Assembly (NCBI GenBank): GCA_037074615.1
Contig: CM073518.1
Coordinates: forward strand, 17,188,501-17,252,500
Origin: Leucaena leucocephala
Taxonomy: Eukaryota; Streptophyta; Magnoliopsida; Fabales; Fabaceae
DNA length: 64,000 bases
Direction: 5' to 3'
This document shows, in pieces, positions 21,885 through 33,370 of the stretch. How positions within the stretch are numbered: the stretch's first letter is position 1; every line of letters begins with the position of its first letter. A program made the position numbers and the translations under genes. The notes below the pieces were generated by a model that worked only from the letters and a program-made list of their open reading frames with translations, was not told the origin of the DNA and searched no databases.

Positions 21885-24800
21885 TGAAACATCCTTCTTT
21901 ATATCTCTCAAAGTACTCTTGTTATAGCACTCTCAACTGGATTATATCTCTCTTGCCGAAAATCCTGGCAGAAAATAACTGTACTGATTCGATAATTTCC
22001 CATGAGAACTACTGTTCTACGTAAGTACCTAGGAAAGACTGGATGAAATGGCTAGGTCCACTGACTTCTAGTCTCCTTAGACAGCACCTACGTACACAGT
22101 ACTCTGTATAGTCTACCAGCACAACGGCATTTTCTAGTAAATATCTTTAAATCTTAACCTTAAATCTTAACCTTACATATACTCAATTGAAATTATCTTA
22201 GATCATTGGAATACCTCTTAACCTTAAAAACATGAATTTCCAAGAGTTAGGCTTTTGGTACTGTTTACTGTCACTGTTCACTGGGTAATTCCATATTACA
22301 GCATGAACTTTAAAAATTCATAATTAAATCTAGAAAAATTATATTAAGGTGATTCCAATTTATAATGAAATATATTTTATTTAAATTTTAGAGAAAATAT
22401 GAAAATAAGGTTTCCTTGTCCAGATCAAATCAGTTTATTCGTTGAACTTTACTGTTCATTTGGTAAATCTGGAAGTTCCAGTTTCTTTGCCCCATTTTCA
22501 CAAATTCATTTCTCCTTGTATACTTATCCAATTGAGTTGAATTACCTATGGATTTAAATCTAAGAATGTTTACTTTAAGCTCACAAAAAATCGCGGAAAA
22601 ACTCATTCATTTGCTATATGAAAACTGCGTTGGAACCTTACTGTATCGGATGACTTGTTTTATCTTGATCCAGAGTTTAAGTCCAACTTTGAAAAATCAT
22701 ATCAATTTGAAAACTTAACTAAATTACGTGTTATTGGTGTCCCATTAAATGTCTTGATCTTATCTATGTTCATACCAAATTTTACGTGAAACCAAAATGG
22801 ATAAGTCACTCAAACTATCGCTGGAAGGTCACTCCCTCAACTCGGATCCAGTGAGTATTTACCATGTACATACCAATATATCATCACATAAATTAAAGGC
22901 ATGCTTTCCAAGTCATATACACATTGTTCATTCCCATTTACATTCCTCCTTGTGAAGTTCCAGCACCTAGAGCAATATTTATTGATATGGAAGGAATGAG
23001 ATTTCATGGAAATCTCAATAGCAAGTAATACAAACTATAAGGTTATGCATGTTTGATTAAATGCCTAACATGTTATCATGCAATGGGAGCTAATTCATGC
23101 TTATACATAAGCAAACTTTAACATGCATATTGTCATGACATATATTGCAAGGAGTGGCACATATTCATAGCACATCATCATCATCATAAATATCATCACA
23201 CAATATTCTATGCTCAACCAAACCTTCATGCATAACAAGTAAGCAAATCAATCAAAGCACATAAGTTTATAGTTATGTATTCTTTCTACCTCTTATGGAT
23301 CATTGTCCTTACCTTCTTGAAGTGATCTTTCCTTGCCACAAATGTCAAAACCAAGACATTACAAGACAATTACCAAATTACAACTCCATTCCAAACAAAT
23401 TCTAAGTCTAGGCTTCAATATGCCCTTTTCTTTCTCTACTTTGTGACATATGTTTATATCTTTCTAAACTAAACTCTCATGGTTCATTTCCACATAATTT
23501 TTCATGTCGAATCTAAATATGTATTCAAAAATTCTAGAATCTAATTGCTTCCCAAAGTTCTGTACAGAAACCAAAAAGTGGCTCCCTTTTTCCAAAAATT
23601 CCCATTTTGGTTCCAATGCTTCCAATACTTGTTTTCCTACTATAACCCCACACAAAATTCCATTCTAAACCCATTGGAAGCATAAAAACCATGAAATTAC
23701 AACATATGAACAGTGATTCCGTACTGTATAGAAAATAACACCTTCATGGATTCACAAACACACATGGATTCCTAAGCCATTATCATGTGATTCAAGCTTG
23801 TTTAAGCTTATGCAAACTATCTAGCACATAAACACATGTTCCTATCACATATCCAAAGAAATTTCAGCAGCATTTCCACAAGATTCAAGCCTCAAAACCA
23901 ACTTAAACTCAAGAAGAAGTCATAAGAATAAAGTATAGAAGCAAGGAAGCAACTTACCTTACAAGCTTCTTCAAGATCCTTGCTTCTTCCTTGCTTGAGA
24001 AAATATTTTGCAAGAGGTTCCCTATGGTTCTTGCTCACAGTTTTGGCTTAGAATGAGGGGGTATTTATAGAAAAATCTTGGGAAAATTGAAGGCCAAGAT
24101 CACCTTGGAAACTATTTGATCTAATGGTTAAAGGTTTGACCTTGGAATATCTTTTCTCTTTTCACTCATGACATCACCACCATGACATCACTAACATGAC
24201 ATCACTTGGGACACCTAAGCCTCTCTTTGGTTCCATTTTGTGTGTGTGAGTTCCAAAAAAAGTTTTAACCCAATCCAGTCTAATCCGGTACCGGCCCAAT
24301 CCGATTTTCTGTAAACTGGACTCTTTTCTTAATCTAATTTTTATGGGACTTCATAATATATATTTTTTCAATATTTAAATCATTCATACCATTGACATTC
24401 TCATACTGGGTTTAAATTTAATTTTAAATGCTTGGAAAATTACCAAAATATCCTTAGTGCTTTTCCTTGCACTTTATTAAACCCAAGGGCATAATTGCTA
24501 TTTCTCACCTCTTTAGACCTTGTCAAAATATATATTGACTCCGACTAACCTTTCCTGTACTTGTCTTGGTGTTTTGGCCTGTCCAAAATAACCAAAATAT
24601 CCTCCATTCACTTCTGGTTTCTTAGGGCATCACAGGGTCATTTTCGTAATTTTGCACTTTTTTGGGGTTCCTCTGGACACTGGTCCACCCATCAATCCAC
24701 TTATTTTATTAGGCCTTAATGACACCATTTTTGAGCCTTTTAGGTTTCAATATATTTATGGCTCAAATTCCTAGCAAACTCTCCCGGCAATATTCATCGG

Positions 24801-25356
24801 GTATTTTATTCCACTGTAAATTCCATTAAAAATTCTACAGGATTCCTTTTTTGATCCTATCAATTTTATAAACTCTTATATCAATTATAGGAATTTACTG
24901 GAAGGCCTCATCTTATTCTGATATCCAAAAAATATTGTAATAATTTTACCTAACTTTAGAAGTTTATATCAATTTTTCGAGACTTCAAATCAAAATTCTG
25001 TGTTACGTCAAATAACCCGGAATAATTTTCTCTGTTTACTGGAAAAATTTGGGTCCAATCAGAACACGGTCATTTTTGGCCTTTTTTAGTCCAAAGTTTC
25101 CATATTTACAGTTTTGCCCCTTGACTTACCACAAATCACAAATTTTCATAATTACACTTAAAGACCCCACATTTTTGTCTACCTTTCATTTTAATCTTAA
25201 ACTTTTCATAATTGCACTTTGGCTCTTATACTTTCTTCCTCTTCCAATTTAATCCCTTTCTTTACATAAATATGGCCACATCTTTTCCTGAAAAAAATCT
25301 CATATATTTTATTCAATCTGTACATACAACTTAGTACAGAAATTAGGGATGTTACA
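21885..25356 (-). mobile_element. Solo LTR X4 in CHLD intron
   Basis: A 3472-bp TG...CA block (TGAAACATCC...GGGATGTTACA) with a perfect 5-bp target duplication gtttg (21880-21884, 25357-25361). It shares its terminal sequence and the segment at 22015-22110 with X2, and has the minus-strand TATA box at 24062-24069. It is about 1.2 kb longer than X1-X3, mainly by AT-rich sequence at 22100-22960, related to 62450-62960 in X5. No internal retrotransposon domain was found, so I call it a solo LTR, though a short non-autonomous element cannot be excluded. Confidence 0.8.
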
Positions 25357-25484
25357 GTTTGCACATGAATGTGTTTATAACATATTTTGCTTCCTAAGAA
25401 ATCTCCTTTTTTTCTTGGGGACTGATGCTTTGACATCTATTCTAATCTCTGCCCTTTTAATTTTGGTCTAATTTCTCTAAGCAG

Positions 25485-25685
25485 GATGAAAATGATGAAG
25501 AGAATGAGCAACAGCAAGATCAAATTCCCAAGGAGTTTATCTTTGATACTGAGGGGGGCTTGGTGGATGAAAAACTTCTCTTTTTTGTACAACAAGCACA
25601 GAGACGCAGTGGGAAGGATGGAAGAGCAAAAAATGTCATATTTTCAGAGGATAGAGGTCGATACATTAAGCCAATGCTTCTAAAG
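25485..25685 (+). pseudogene. CHLD: CHLD pseudogene exon: linker to integrin-I domain
   Basis: 201 nt, 67 codons, open, with acceptor gcag and donor gttggt. It encodes the end of the acidic linker (DENDEENEQQQDQIP), then EFIFDTEGGLVDEKL and AKNVIFSEDRGRYIKPML, strongly conserved plant ChlD segments. No lesion is seen in this exon. Confidence 0.92.
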
Positions 25686-25781
25686 GTTGGTAGTGGTACT
25701 TCTCCCATGTAATGTTTTCAGATATAGCTCAAGTATGTCTCATTGGCTTCTAAATCCTGATGGGTATCATTTTGCCATTAT

Positions 25782-25933
25782 TGGTTTACTGAGGAAAGAA
25801 ATACTTGTACTTTATTGATATTCTGAATGGGTATATATATACAATAGAGAATCCTAGATATTAATAAAATAATATCATATCTAATCTTATATACTAATTA
25901 TAGGATATTTATATCTCTTATAATATCTCTATT
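25782..25933 (-). repeat. Copia B 3' LTR
   Basis: 152-bp repeat, nearly the same as 30296-30447 (shared run from ggaaagaaatacttg to cttataatatctcta). It is preceded on the minus strand by the tract GAGGGGGAGA. The end base is uncertain by 1-2. Confidence 0.85.
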
Positions 25934-26601
25934 CTCCCCCTCAAGTTGGAGTATATATGTCAATCATACCCAACTTGTTACAAAGATATTCAACTTGAAC
26001 CCCATTAAGAGCTTTGGTGAGGAGATCACCCAGTTGATCACTGGATCTGACTGCCCTGTAGAGATGAAGTTTTCCTTGAGTTTGTCTCGAATAAAATGAC
26101 ATTCAATCTCAATATGTTTTGTGCATTTATGGAATACCGAATTAGAAGCTATGTGTAGGGCCGCTTTATTATCACACCACAGCTTTGCTAGTAACGAGGT
26201 TTTAAGGCCAACCTCCTTCAGTAATTGATATATCCATACTATCTCGCATACAAATGGTGTCATGGCTCTGTATTCCGCTTCTGCACTTGATCGTGACACC
26301 ACATTCTGTTTCTTGCTTTTCCAAGATACCAAATTTCCTCTTACAAAAACATAGTACTTGTAGTAGACCGTCTTGTGGCTTTTAGTCCACCATGACCAGT
26401 ATCACAAAAACACTCAATATCTATGTGAACATAATTCTTGTATGATATCTCATGACCTAGAGATCGCTTCAAGGAATGTAACACATGTTCTAAGGCTTCC
26501 CACTGTTGGACAGTTTGCGAGACCATAAATTGGTTAAAGACACTCACTGGATAAGTGATATCAGGACGGGTCACCGTAAGATAATTCAATTTGCCAATCA
26601 A
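25934..26601 (-). pseudogene. Copia B RNase H region
   Basis: Two open pieces, 26601-26341 and 26332-25964, read as RNase H: RPDITYPVSVFNQFM, a GHGGLKATRRSTT segment, VSWKSKKQNVVSRSSAEAEYRAM, LWCDNKAALHIASN and KHIEIECHFIRDKL, followed by the normal tail. The two pieces are joined by a frame change near 26335, and a stop near 26650 separates RT from RNase H. Confidence 0.87.
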
Positions 26602-26646
26602 TCTCCTATACCTCTCTAGGTTCTCAAACGGCTTGCTCTTAGTAGC

Positions 26647-27372
26647 TTAAACAGGATTTTCATACGGTATACTATCATCAGCATCAAACAGAGGATTATA
26701 AACCATAAGGAAGGTAGTTGGGGCAGCTCCTAGTTTTCCAGTTTCTTTTAGTAGATTAAGAACATATTTTCTCTGAGTCAATAAGATGCCCTTCCTGTTC
26801 CTCATGACTTCAATCCCTAGGAAGTACTTTAATGAACCCAAATCCTTCATTTGAAAGTGTGAGTTAAGGAATGACTTGAGTGATGAGATCCCTGAGGTAT
26901 CACTCTCCATAATCATAATATTATCGACATAAACAACTAATAGAATCATGCCAACACTTGTTCTCTGATAGAATACAGAATGATCACATTTACTCTGGCA
27001 CATGCCAAAGTCCTTCAACACAGTACTAAATCTGTCAAACCATGCCCGAGAACTTTGCTTCAAACCGTATAGAGATCTCTTAACACGATACTCTTTACCA
27101 CGCTCCCCCTGAGCAACAAAACCTGGTGGTTGCTCCATGTACACTTCTTCAAGAAGATCACCAATTAAGAAGGCATTTTTTATATCCAGTTGAGAGAGAT
27201 CCCAACCATAATTAACGGCCAAAGAGATGAAAAGACGAACAGAAGAGAGCTTTGCCACGGGAAAAAAAGTCTTAGAGTAGTCAACACCATACTTCTGAGC
27301 ATAGCCTTTAGTAACAAGGCGAGCCTTAAGGCGTTCAAGTGTGCTATCAGTCTTAGTTTTAGAGGTTAACAC
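26647..27372 (-). pseudogene. Copia B reverse transcriptase (YVDN active site)
   Basis: 241 open codons: KARLVTKGYAQ, YSKTFFPVAKLSSVR, QLDIKNAFLIGDLLEEVYM, YGLKQSSRAWF, then VVYVDNIMI where copia RT normally has YVDD, and MKDLGSLKYFLGIEV. The second aspartate of the catalytic pair is asparagine, so even a full-length product should be inactive. Upstream (27373-27480) further RT/linker sequence contains stops. Confidence 0.88.
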
Positions 27373-28985
27373 CTATTTACACCCAATGGCTTCCTTTCCT
27401 GCCAGTAAATCCACTAAGGTCTATGTGCCAGCACGATCAAAGGCCTCCATCCCCTCCTCCATAGTAGAACGCTAACCCGGGTGGGATAAGGCCTCAGGAA
27501 CGGACTGAGGTACCAAAATAGTGTCTATAGAGGCAATGAAGGCACGATAAGTTGTGGAGAGGTGTTATATGAAACAAAAGAAGAAATAGGATAGGCACAA
27601 GTACGTTTACCTTTACGAAGGGCAATGGGCAAATCAATGGAGGGATCGAGATCTGGTACAGGAAGTGTCTCAGAGTCAAGAACCGAGTTAGGCTCGGGGT
27701 GAGTAATGCTCTTTGTAGGATCTGATGACGAAGCAGATAATGGCGAAGCCAAATCTGGCGCAATAGCAGGATTGGTTTCCTTTAAATGTCTAGTATAAAC
27801 CTAAGACAAATGTGGTTGACCAGGTGTCGGTACGAGAGCTGGGGCCAGTGATGGTGAGGGAATAATAGAATACACCAAAAGAGTGTCCTCTTCCACAAGT
27901 GGAGAAGGAGGAGCGAAAGTGTTAGAGGCAAAATATGCAATAGATTCTTGAAAAGTAACATCTGTAGAAACTAGATAACGATTAAGAGTAGGAGAGAAAC
28001 AACAATAACCCTTTTGAACGTGAGATTAGCCAAGAAAGACACACTTAAGGGACTTAGGATCTAATTTAGAGATAGTAGGATGCACATCTCGAACAAAACA
28101 CACACAGCCAAAGATCTTAGGATCAATGGGAAACAAAGACTTGGAAGGAAAGAGAGTGGTGTAGGGAATGTGACCATCAAGAACAGAGGAGGACATGCGA
28201 TTAATGAGAAAGCAAGTAGTGGAGACTGCATCTGCCCAAAAAAGTTTTGGAACCTGCATTTGAAATAAAAGTGTACGGGCTACTTCTAATAAGTGACATT
28301 TTTTTCTTTCGGCAACACCATTCTGAGCTGGTGTATCCACACAAGAAGATTGATGTAGAATTCCGTTTTGAAGCATGAAAGAGCAAAATGATTCAGAAAA
28401 ATATTTGTTAGCATTATCATTGCGTAAAGTATGGAATTGATTTTTAATTTCGACAGTAAAGGCACAAAGTAAGGGAACAACTCAGAACGATTTTTCATTA
28501 AATATAACCAAGTAGTATGAGAATAATCATCAACAAATGTAACAAAGTACTTAAAATCAGCTTTGGACTCAACTGGACATGAACCCTATACATCGAAATG
28601 CACTAACTCAAAAGGAGATTAAGCCCATTTTTTGACTCGAGATACTAAAGGAAGACGATGATGTTTAGCAAAATGATATGACTCACAATCTAATGACGAC
28701 AAATGCTGAAACAGAGGATAAACCTTTTTTTAAAGATGATAAAAATAAATGATCCAAATGACAATGTGCTTCAAAAGGAGTGACACCACCGGTACAAGCC
28801 ACCGCACAAGACACCTGATCATCAAGGAAGTAATGACCACCAGATTCGTAATATTTACCAATAATCTTCTTTGTCACGGGATCCTGAATCAAGCAGTGAT
28901 GAGGATAAAATGAAACACAATTGAGATCACGAGTGAATTTGCTAGGAGAAAGAAGATTAAATACAAGGTTAGGTACATGCAGCAC
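27373..28985 (-). pseudogene. Copia B integrase and integrase-RT linker
   Basis: From 28985 down: LHVPNLVFNLLSPSKF, a decayed zinc-finger region (AHCHLDHLFLSSLKK), then, broken by frame changes, a VTFVDDYSH-type integrase core, and from about 28376 the run DTPAQNGVAERKKCHLLEVAR with the catalytic glutamate region, FLINRMSSSVL and FGCVCFVRDVHP. The linker (27494-28020) holds serine/proline-rich open pieces. Several stops are present. Confidence 0.83.
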
Positions 28986-29052
28986 CGAAGGTAACTAAAT
29001 GGAAGGAGTAAGACTTACTATGCCAAAACCAATGACACGAGAATAAGAACCA

Positions 29053-29355
29053 TCAGCAATGGTAATACTTGAATGATTGGCATGAGTCATAAGTTGAGAA
29101 AAGAGGACGATTACCTATCATGTGGTCAATGGCACTCGAATCTATGATCCATTTAGAGGAAGAAGAGATAAGACATACATCAATATTACTTCTTGCCACA
29201 AGACCACTAGCAGATGGGGTGGCATGCTTCTGTAAATCATTGTACTTGATGAACTGGGCATGCTCCAATACGTCATCATTACAATAAGATGAACCACAAT
29301 TATCCTCCATAAAGCACCTCAAAAGAAGATTTAATGGCCCAGAGACAATACTCAA
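29053..29355 (-). pseudogene. Copia B aspartic protease region
   Basis: An open stretch including KWIIDSSAIDHMIGN, which aligns with the copia protease signature W(I)IDSGATDHM; the glycine after DS is serine here. A frame change follows before the integrase segment. No zinc knuckle is found upstream, where the gag C-terminus should be. Confidence 0.8.
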
Positions 29356-29407
29356 GTCAAAAATACTAAATAGGATGTCATACTATGGACAGAGGACCAA
29401 TGAATAT

Positions 29408-29814
29408 TTAAACCAAGATAAACATATCAAGGAGAATAGTAGCCATACCAAAGACCTGAATTCCAATAGCCACACCTAAGGCTTCATAACAGAGAATACC
29501 ACGCACGTCATTATGTGAAACAAAAAATAACCAACTAGCAAAGATAGTACCAATCGGGATAAAGTAGCAACTAAAGGTCTCATCAGGGACCAATTAGCGA
29601 AGATGTACCAAATCATAAATAAAAAACTTGTCTCACAGGAACAAGGGGCTCTGAACGAATGAAACAAGGAGGACCCATTATGAGAAAGTCAAAATCAGAC
29701 CCAAAGACTGAACGAGACCCAAAGGTCTCACCAAGGATGGAACAATTGCTGCCAAATAAGGGTAGAGGTAGAGGATATAAAATACCACAAACAAAGGCAG
29801 AGCCAAATTGACAA
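29408..29814 (-). other. Unidentified sequence between captured gene piece and protease in copia B
   Basis: Hydrophobic open pieces (29908-29678 continuing from the translocator segment, 29667-29476, 29593-29408) in overlapping frames. The first contains LNLVVFLLV, which resembles a part of the translocator family normally lying just before the captured segment, so the capture may be rearranged. The rest I do not recognise, and it is not gag-like. Confidence 0.4.
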
Positions 29815-30035
29815 GCAGGAAAACAACAAGATTCAAAGCCTTAAGGGCTTTAAGCTTTGAATGGTTGTAATAGGCAACACCCAAAAAGGCAAGACCATAC
29901 CCAAACAAATTGATGGACGTGATAGTGTCCTTAATAACCGACCACGAGAAAGCAATCAGAAGCTAGTCCTTCACCACGCCGGCCATATTCATCGTCAAAG
30001 AAGAGGTTTTGCTGACGAGTAAAGAGACAAAATTG
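29815..30035 (-). pseudogene. Captured sugar-phosphate/phosphate translocator fragment inside copia B
   Basis: On the minus strand, one frame reads SKTSSLTMNMAGVVKD, stop, LLIAFSWSVIKDTITSIN, LFGYGLAFLGVAYYNHSK and LKALKA. This is the C-terminal part of plant plastidic-translocator-like (TPT/DMT superfamily) membrane proteins, where the stop position normally holds tryptophan (TGG to TAG). It lies between the primer site and protease, in the same orientation as the element, with no intron, which suggests capture from an mRNA. The similarity is recalled family knowledge; the run is long and specific enough that I consider it secure, while the left and right breakpoints are approximate. Confidence 0.8.
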
Positions 30036-30280
30036 GACGGAATCACACCGAAAAATAGAACCCAAGGGCAAGTCGACCGTAGCTTCACTGGGAGCGACAA
30101 ATTTGGACGGAATCGCGCTGGACAACAAAGACGACGAATCTTAGAACGGCGCATGAGCATCATGCGCGGCTCAGTTGAAGGCGAAAGCCCGGGGGTTAGC
30201 TCAGTCCCAAGGTTGATAGTGATTGCCTGAAGAGAAGAGCACGGACGCCAGGAAAAACAATAAAGTTTGCTAATTAACCT

Positions 30281-30292
30281 GCTCTGGTACCA
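30281..30292 (-). other. Copia B primer-binding site
   Basis: TGGTACCAGAGC on the minus strand, three bases after the 5' LTR; one base from the usual initiator-Met tRNA complement TGGTATCAGAGC. Copia C uses the same variant. Confidence 0.8.
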
Positions 30293-30295
30293 TAT

Positions 30296-30447
30296 TGGCT
30301 TACATAGGAAAGAAATACTTGTACTTTATTGATATTCTAAATGGGTATATATACACAATAGAGAATCCTAGATATTAATGAAATAATACCATATCTAATC
30401 CTATATATTAATTACAGGATATTTATATATCTTATAATATCTCTACA
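30296..30447 (-). repeat. Copia B 5' LTR
   Basis: 152-bp copy of 25782-25933 with TG...CA ends (TGGCTTACAT...CTCTACA on the plus strand). A few substitutions separate the two LTRs, so the insertion is not brand new. Confidence 0.85.
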
Positions 30448-32180
30448 GTCATATACTCATATTATGAAATATTAAGAAATTAGGAGTATAGGTCAAAAGG
30501 ACTTAGCCTATTTAGAGGTATTAAAAATTTAGAAAAATCTTGTAAGTTGTTAAATAATTCCTTGTAGTTCACACTAAAGTGAAGTAAATTGTATTTGTGT
30601 TGGTAATAAATATACAGAGCATGAGAGCCAACAAAGTAGACACCATCATCAATTCATCCATGTTTTGTTTCTTTCCCACTTTTTGTTATTAGTGACTTTT
30701 GCTTCATTTTTTTTTTCTTTTTGCCCATTTTCAATATGGTCTCAGAGCACAAGTATAATCCACCTTGTATCCTAACCTTTGCTTCCACCAAGTAAAACAA
30801 CCCAGCAACATGAATTTGTTTTATTTGATCATATAATTCACAAAAGTTTTCTATTCTTCTATGAACAAACAATACAAAATTCTCAAAATCAGATGAATTG
30901 TTGGAACAAGGAAAAGGAAAAAGGAAGTGAGGTTGCAGCTTCATCCAAGAATATGCAATCTGTCAGATATGCATCTTTATCAATAATCTTTTTCAGGGAA
31001 AGATCTTGAAAGAAACTATTAAGAAATGTTATGCAGTTCACAATATGGTTAGGTTGACCCCATAGAAAGTAAATTGAAAGGAAATTGATCAAATATAAAA
31101 CAAAAGGATAATGTTAGAAAATAAGGGCCAATACACGTCCCCTCCTTGCAACCTTATCAACAGATTTATTAGCCAAGGTAACATAGAATACATTCTAACT
31201 GAGTCAAAAGCAAATAGAATACCTAATCCTTATTGAATATAATCAGTGGCATTGAAATCTCTGACCCACCAATGAGAGGAGGAAGAAATAAAAGCAGTGT
31301 CATTACATAATTTAGAAAATGTGGCAGTGAATGAAGAATGTGAGCTTTGAGAGGTTTGGAATTGAGTTATATCCAGTAAATTTCTCGTTTTTCATTAGAA
31401 CGATCTTAACCTCTGATGATGTTGCCTGCACCTGTCTTGATGTCTTCAATTTAACCTTCTCCAATCATATCTATTCGTAGTTCCAAAGCATAAAAAATGA
31501 CTTTCAAGTGCCAAAACATTACCCAAACCATGAGGAAAAGATAGGAATACCACTATTGTACTGAACATCATAAACAAATGACAAAAAAATAAAAGCTCAA
31601 TCTCAACAACAATCATATACCTAGGGTCAGTAACAGCCACAGCTGAACATTTACCTTGAAAAATGCAACCAATACAGAAGTTGCAAAAAATATAAATATG
31701 CTATACCCTCCTTCATTCAAGCTCTTAACCATCAGACACTACCATAGATGACTTGATTGACCTGACTTCTACTTATGCTAGGTTTTTCTGTTCTATTATT
31801 AGATTACTAATTAGGGGGATAGGATGTTTCATTCAAAGAGACTTGAGGACCATCTAATCAAATAATAAGAAAGAAAATGGGATCTTTGGTTTAGCTCTTG
31901 TTTGGATTTGCTTTCAATAAGCATGTTCACACAAGCCAAGACAAAACTCCTTTTCATATACTTGCCTCATAAACTGTAAAATCACGATTGAAAAGCCAGA
32001 TTGAGGCTTCAAATCGCCAATCAAAACAAGAACTTACTCATGCCGTCACCTGAACTATCTTGCTTACAGATTGATGGAGTGAGTTACAGATAAGTTAGGT
32101 CTCTGCATAGAAAAGGTTTGTTTCAAATACAATTATAAATTCTACTTGCTATTACATCCAAGTACGATCATTGTTTGTAG
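30448..32180. other. CHLD intron remainder with traces of older copia elements
   Basis: No gene. At 30737-30748 tggtctcagagc is a plus-strand copia primer-site match preceded by a T-rich LTR-like end, and 31250-31440 resembles a decayed minus-strand protease region (a WWVRDFNATD-like run). Both are weak traces of older insertions in this intron. Confidence 0.35.
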
Positions 32181-32336
32181 GGCCCTGTGAAGAGATTAGC
32201 AGTTGATGCTACCCTTAGAACAGCTGCACTATATCAGAAGTTGAGGAGTGCGAGGGACTCCCAAAACAGTAGGAAAGTATTTGTTGAGAAAACTGATATG
32301 AGAGCCAAGAGAATGGCACGAAAAGCAGGAGCTTTG
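32181..32336 (+). pseudogene. CHLD: CHLD pseudogene exon: integrin-I domain start
   Basis: 156 nt, 52 codons, open, with acceptor tttgtag and donor gtatat. It encodes GPVKRLAVDATLR, then YQKLRSARD, RKVFVEKTDMRAKRMARK and AGAL. The run leads into the integrin-I (von Willebrand A) domain, and no disabling change is visible. Confidence 0.92.
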
Positions 32337-32704
32337 GTATATATGCTCTCTCAATCATTACTTTATTTAGAAGTACATCAATCTGTAAACAGTAAATTAC
32401 TGATGTCATTGATCCGCGAATTTTTAAAAGTTACTGGCAATATCCGTCATTTATTTATAGATAATATATTTTTTTCTCATGGAACCGGTTTTAACAATAA
32501 AATTTGTATTACTGTGACAGTATCCAACCAGAGCAAACGACTAATTTTGAAGTTCTTAGTACTTGATTAGATTGACCCGGAAAATATAAATTGAACCTCA
32601 ACTTTGATTTATTCTTCAGAATTCAGATTTTTTTGTGGTTACTATTAGTTAATTGTTTGTGTTTATATGCCAATGTCTTTGAGTTGAAGAATTTTTAATC
32701 TCAG

Positions 32705-32812
32705 GTTATATTTGTGGTTGACGCAAGTGGAAGCATGGTATTGAACAGGATGCAGAATGCAAAAGGTGTAGCACTTAAGTTACTGGCAGAAAGCTATACA
32801 AGCAGGGATCAG
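32705..32812 (+). pseudogene. CHLD: CHLD pseudogene exon: metal-binding MIDAS motif
   Basis: 108 nt, 36 codons, open. It encodes VIFVVDASGSMVLN with the DxSxS metal-ion-dependent adhesion site, followed by RMQNAKGVALKLLAESYTS and RDQ. Splice sites tctcag and gtgact are normal. Confidence 0.92.
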
Positions 32813-33152
32813 GTGACTAGGCCACACATTTATTCAATATCTGAGGAATTTCTCTAATTATATGCCTTATGAAAATTATGCCTTATATTGTGGAAGCATT
32901 TGTCTTTGCCCGTCCACCCTTCTGGTTTCTTAAGGGAGATCTTTGACGTGTCTCTGGAAATGTTCTAGTTAATATCCTATAGAAATTGATTGTTCTTGTG
33001 TTTTTGGTATTTACAATTGAATACCAGTTTCTTGTTATCTTCATTCCCAATACTGGTTATAATTTATTATAAATCTTAAGAAATTTAATTACAGCAAAGG
33101 ATCTCAAGGACCAAGAGGTAACTCAGTTGCCCTATATGGAGAGCTGCCTAAC

Positions 33153-33344
33153 TGTTAGAGCATAAATATATTTATTCAGCATATTGTTGTGTTGACTTCT
33201 GTATACGTGTCTCTCCCTCTCTGTATTCTTATCACAATTGTAAATACTCTTTTGTCTTGTAGCTTATAATATATAAAGGAATGAATAAGCCCTATCATTG
33301 TCATGGGCTACAGAAATATCTTGGAAAAACCTATTTGTCTATCT
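33153..33344 (+). repeat. Copia C 5' LTR
   Basis: 192 bp, TGTTAGAGCATAAAT...GTCTATCT. It ends directly at the primer site. The LTR ends in CT rather than CA if the target duplication ctaac is taken as flank; see the findings. A TATA-like ataatatataaag lies near 33265-33280. Confidence 0.9.
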
Positions 33345-33357
33345 TGGTACCAGAGCC
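33345..33357 (+). other. Copia C primer-binding site
   Basis: TGGTACCAGAGCC immediately after the 5' LTR, complementary (one mismatch) to the 3' end of plant initiator-Met tRNA. Confidence 0.85.
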
Positions 33358-33370
33358 AGCCGCCTTCACC

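Larger units (their letters stand above)
25782..30447 (-). mobile_element. Copia B: gag-less Ty1/copia with captured host gene, in CHLD intron
   Basis: 4666 bp with short LTRs at 30296-30447 (5') and 25782-25933 (3'), primer site TGGTACCAGAGC at 30281-30292 (minus) and purine tract GAGGGGGAGA before the 3' LTR. The order on the minus strand is primer site, captured translocator sequence, unidentified sequence, protease, integrase, RT, RNase H. No gag or CCHC knuckle is visible in the 1.1 kb where gag should be. Flanks attat (25777-25781) and gtcat (30448-30452) agree at only 3 of 5 bases. Multiple stops and catalytic changes (protease DSS, RT YVDN) make it defective. Confidence 0.87.
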
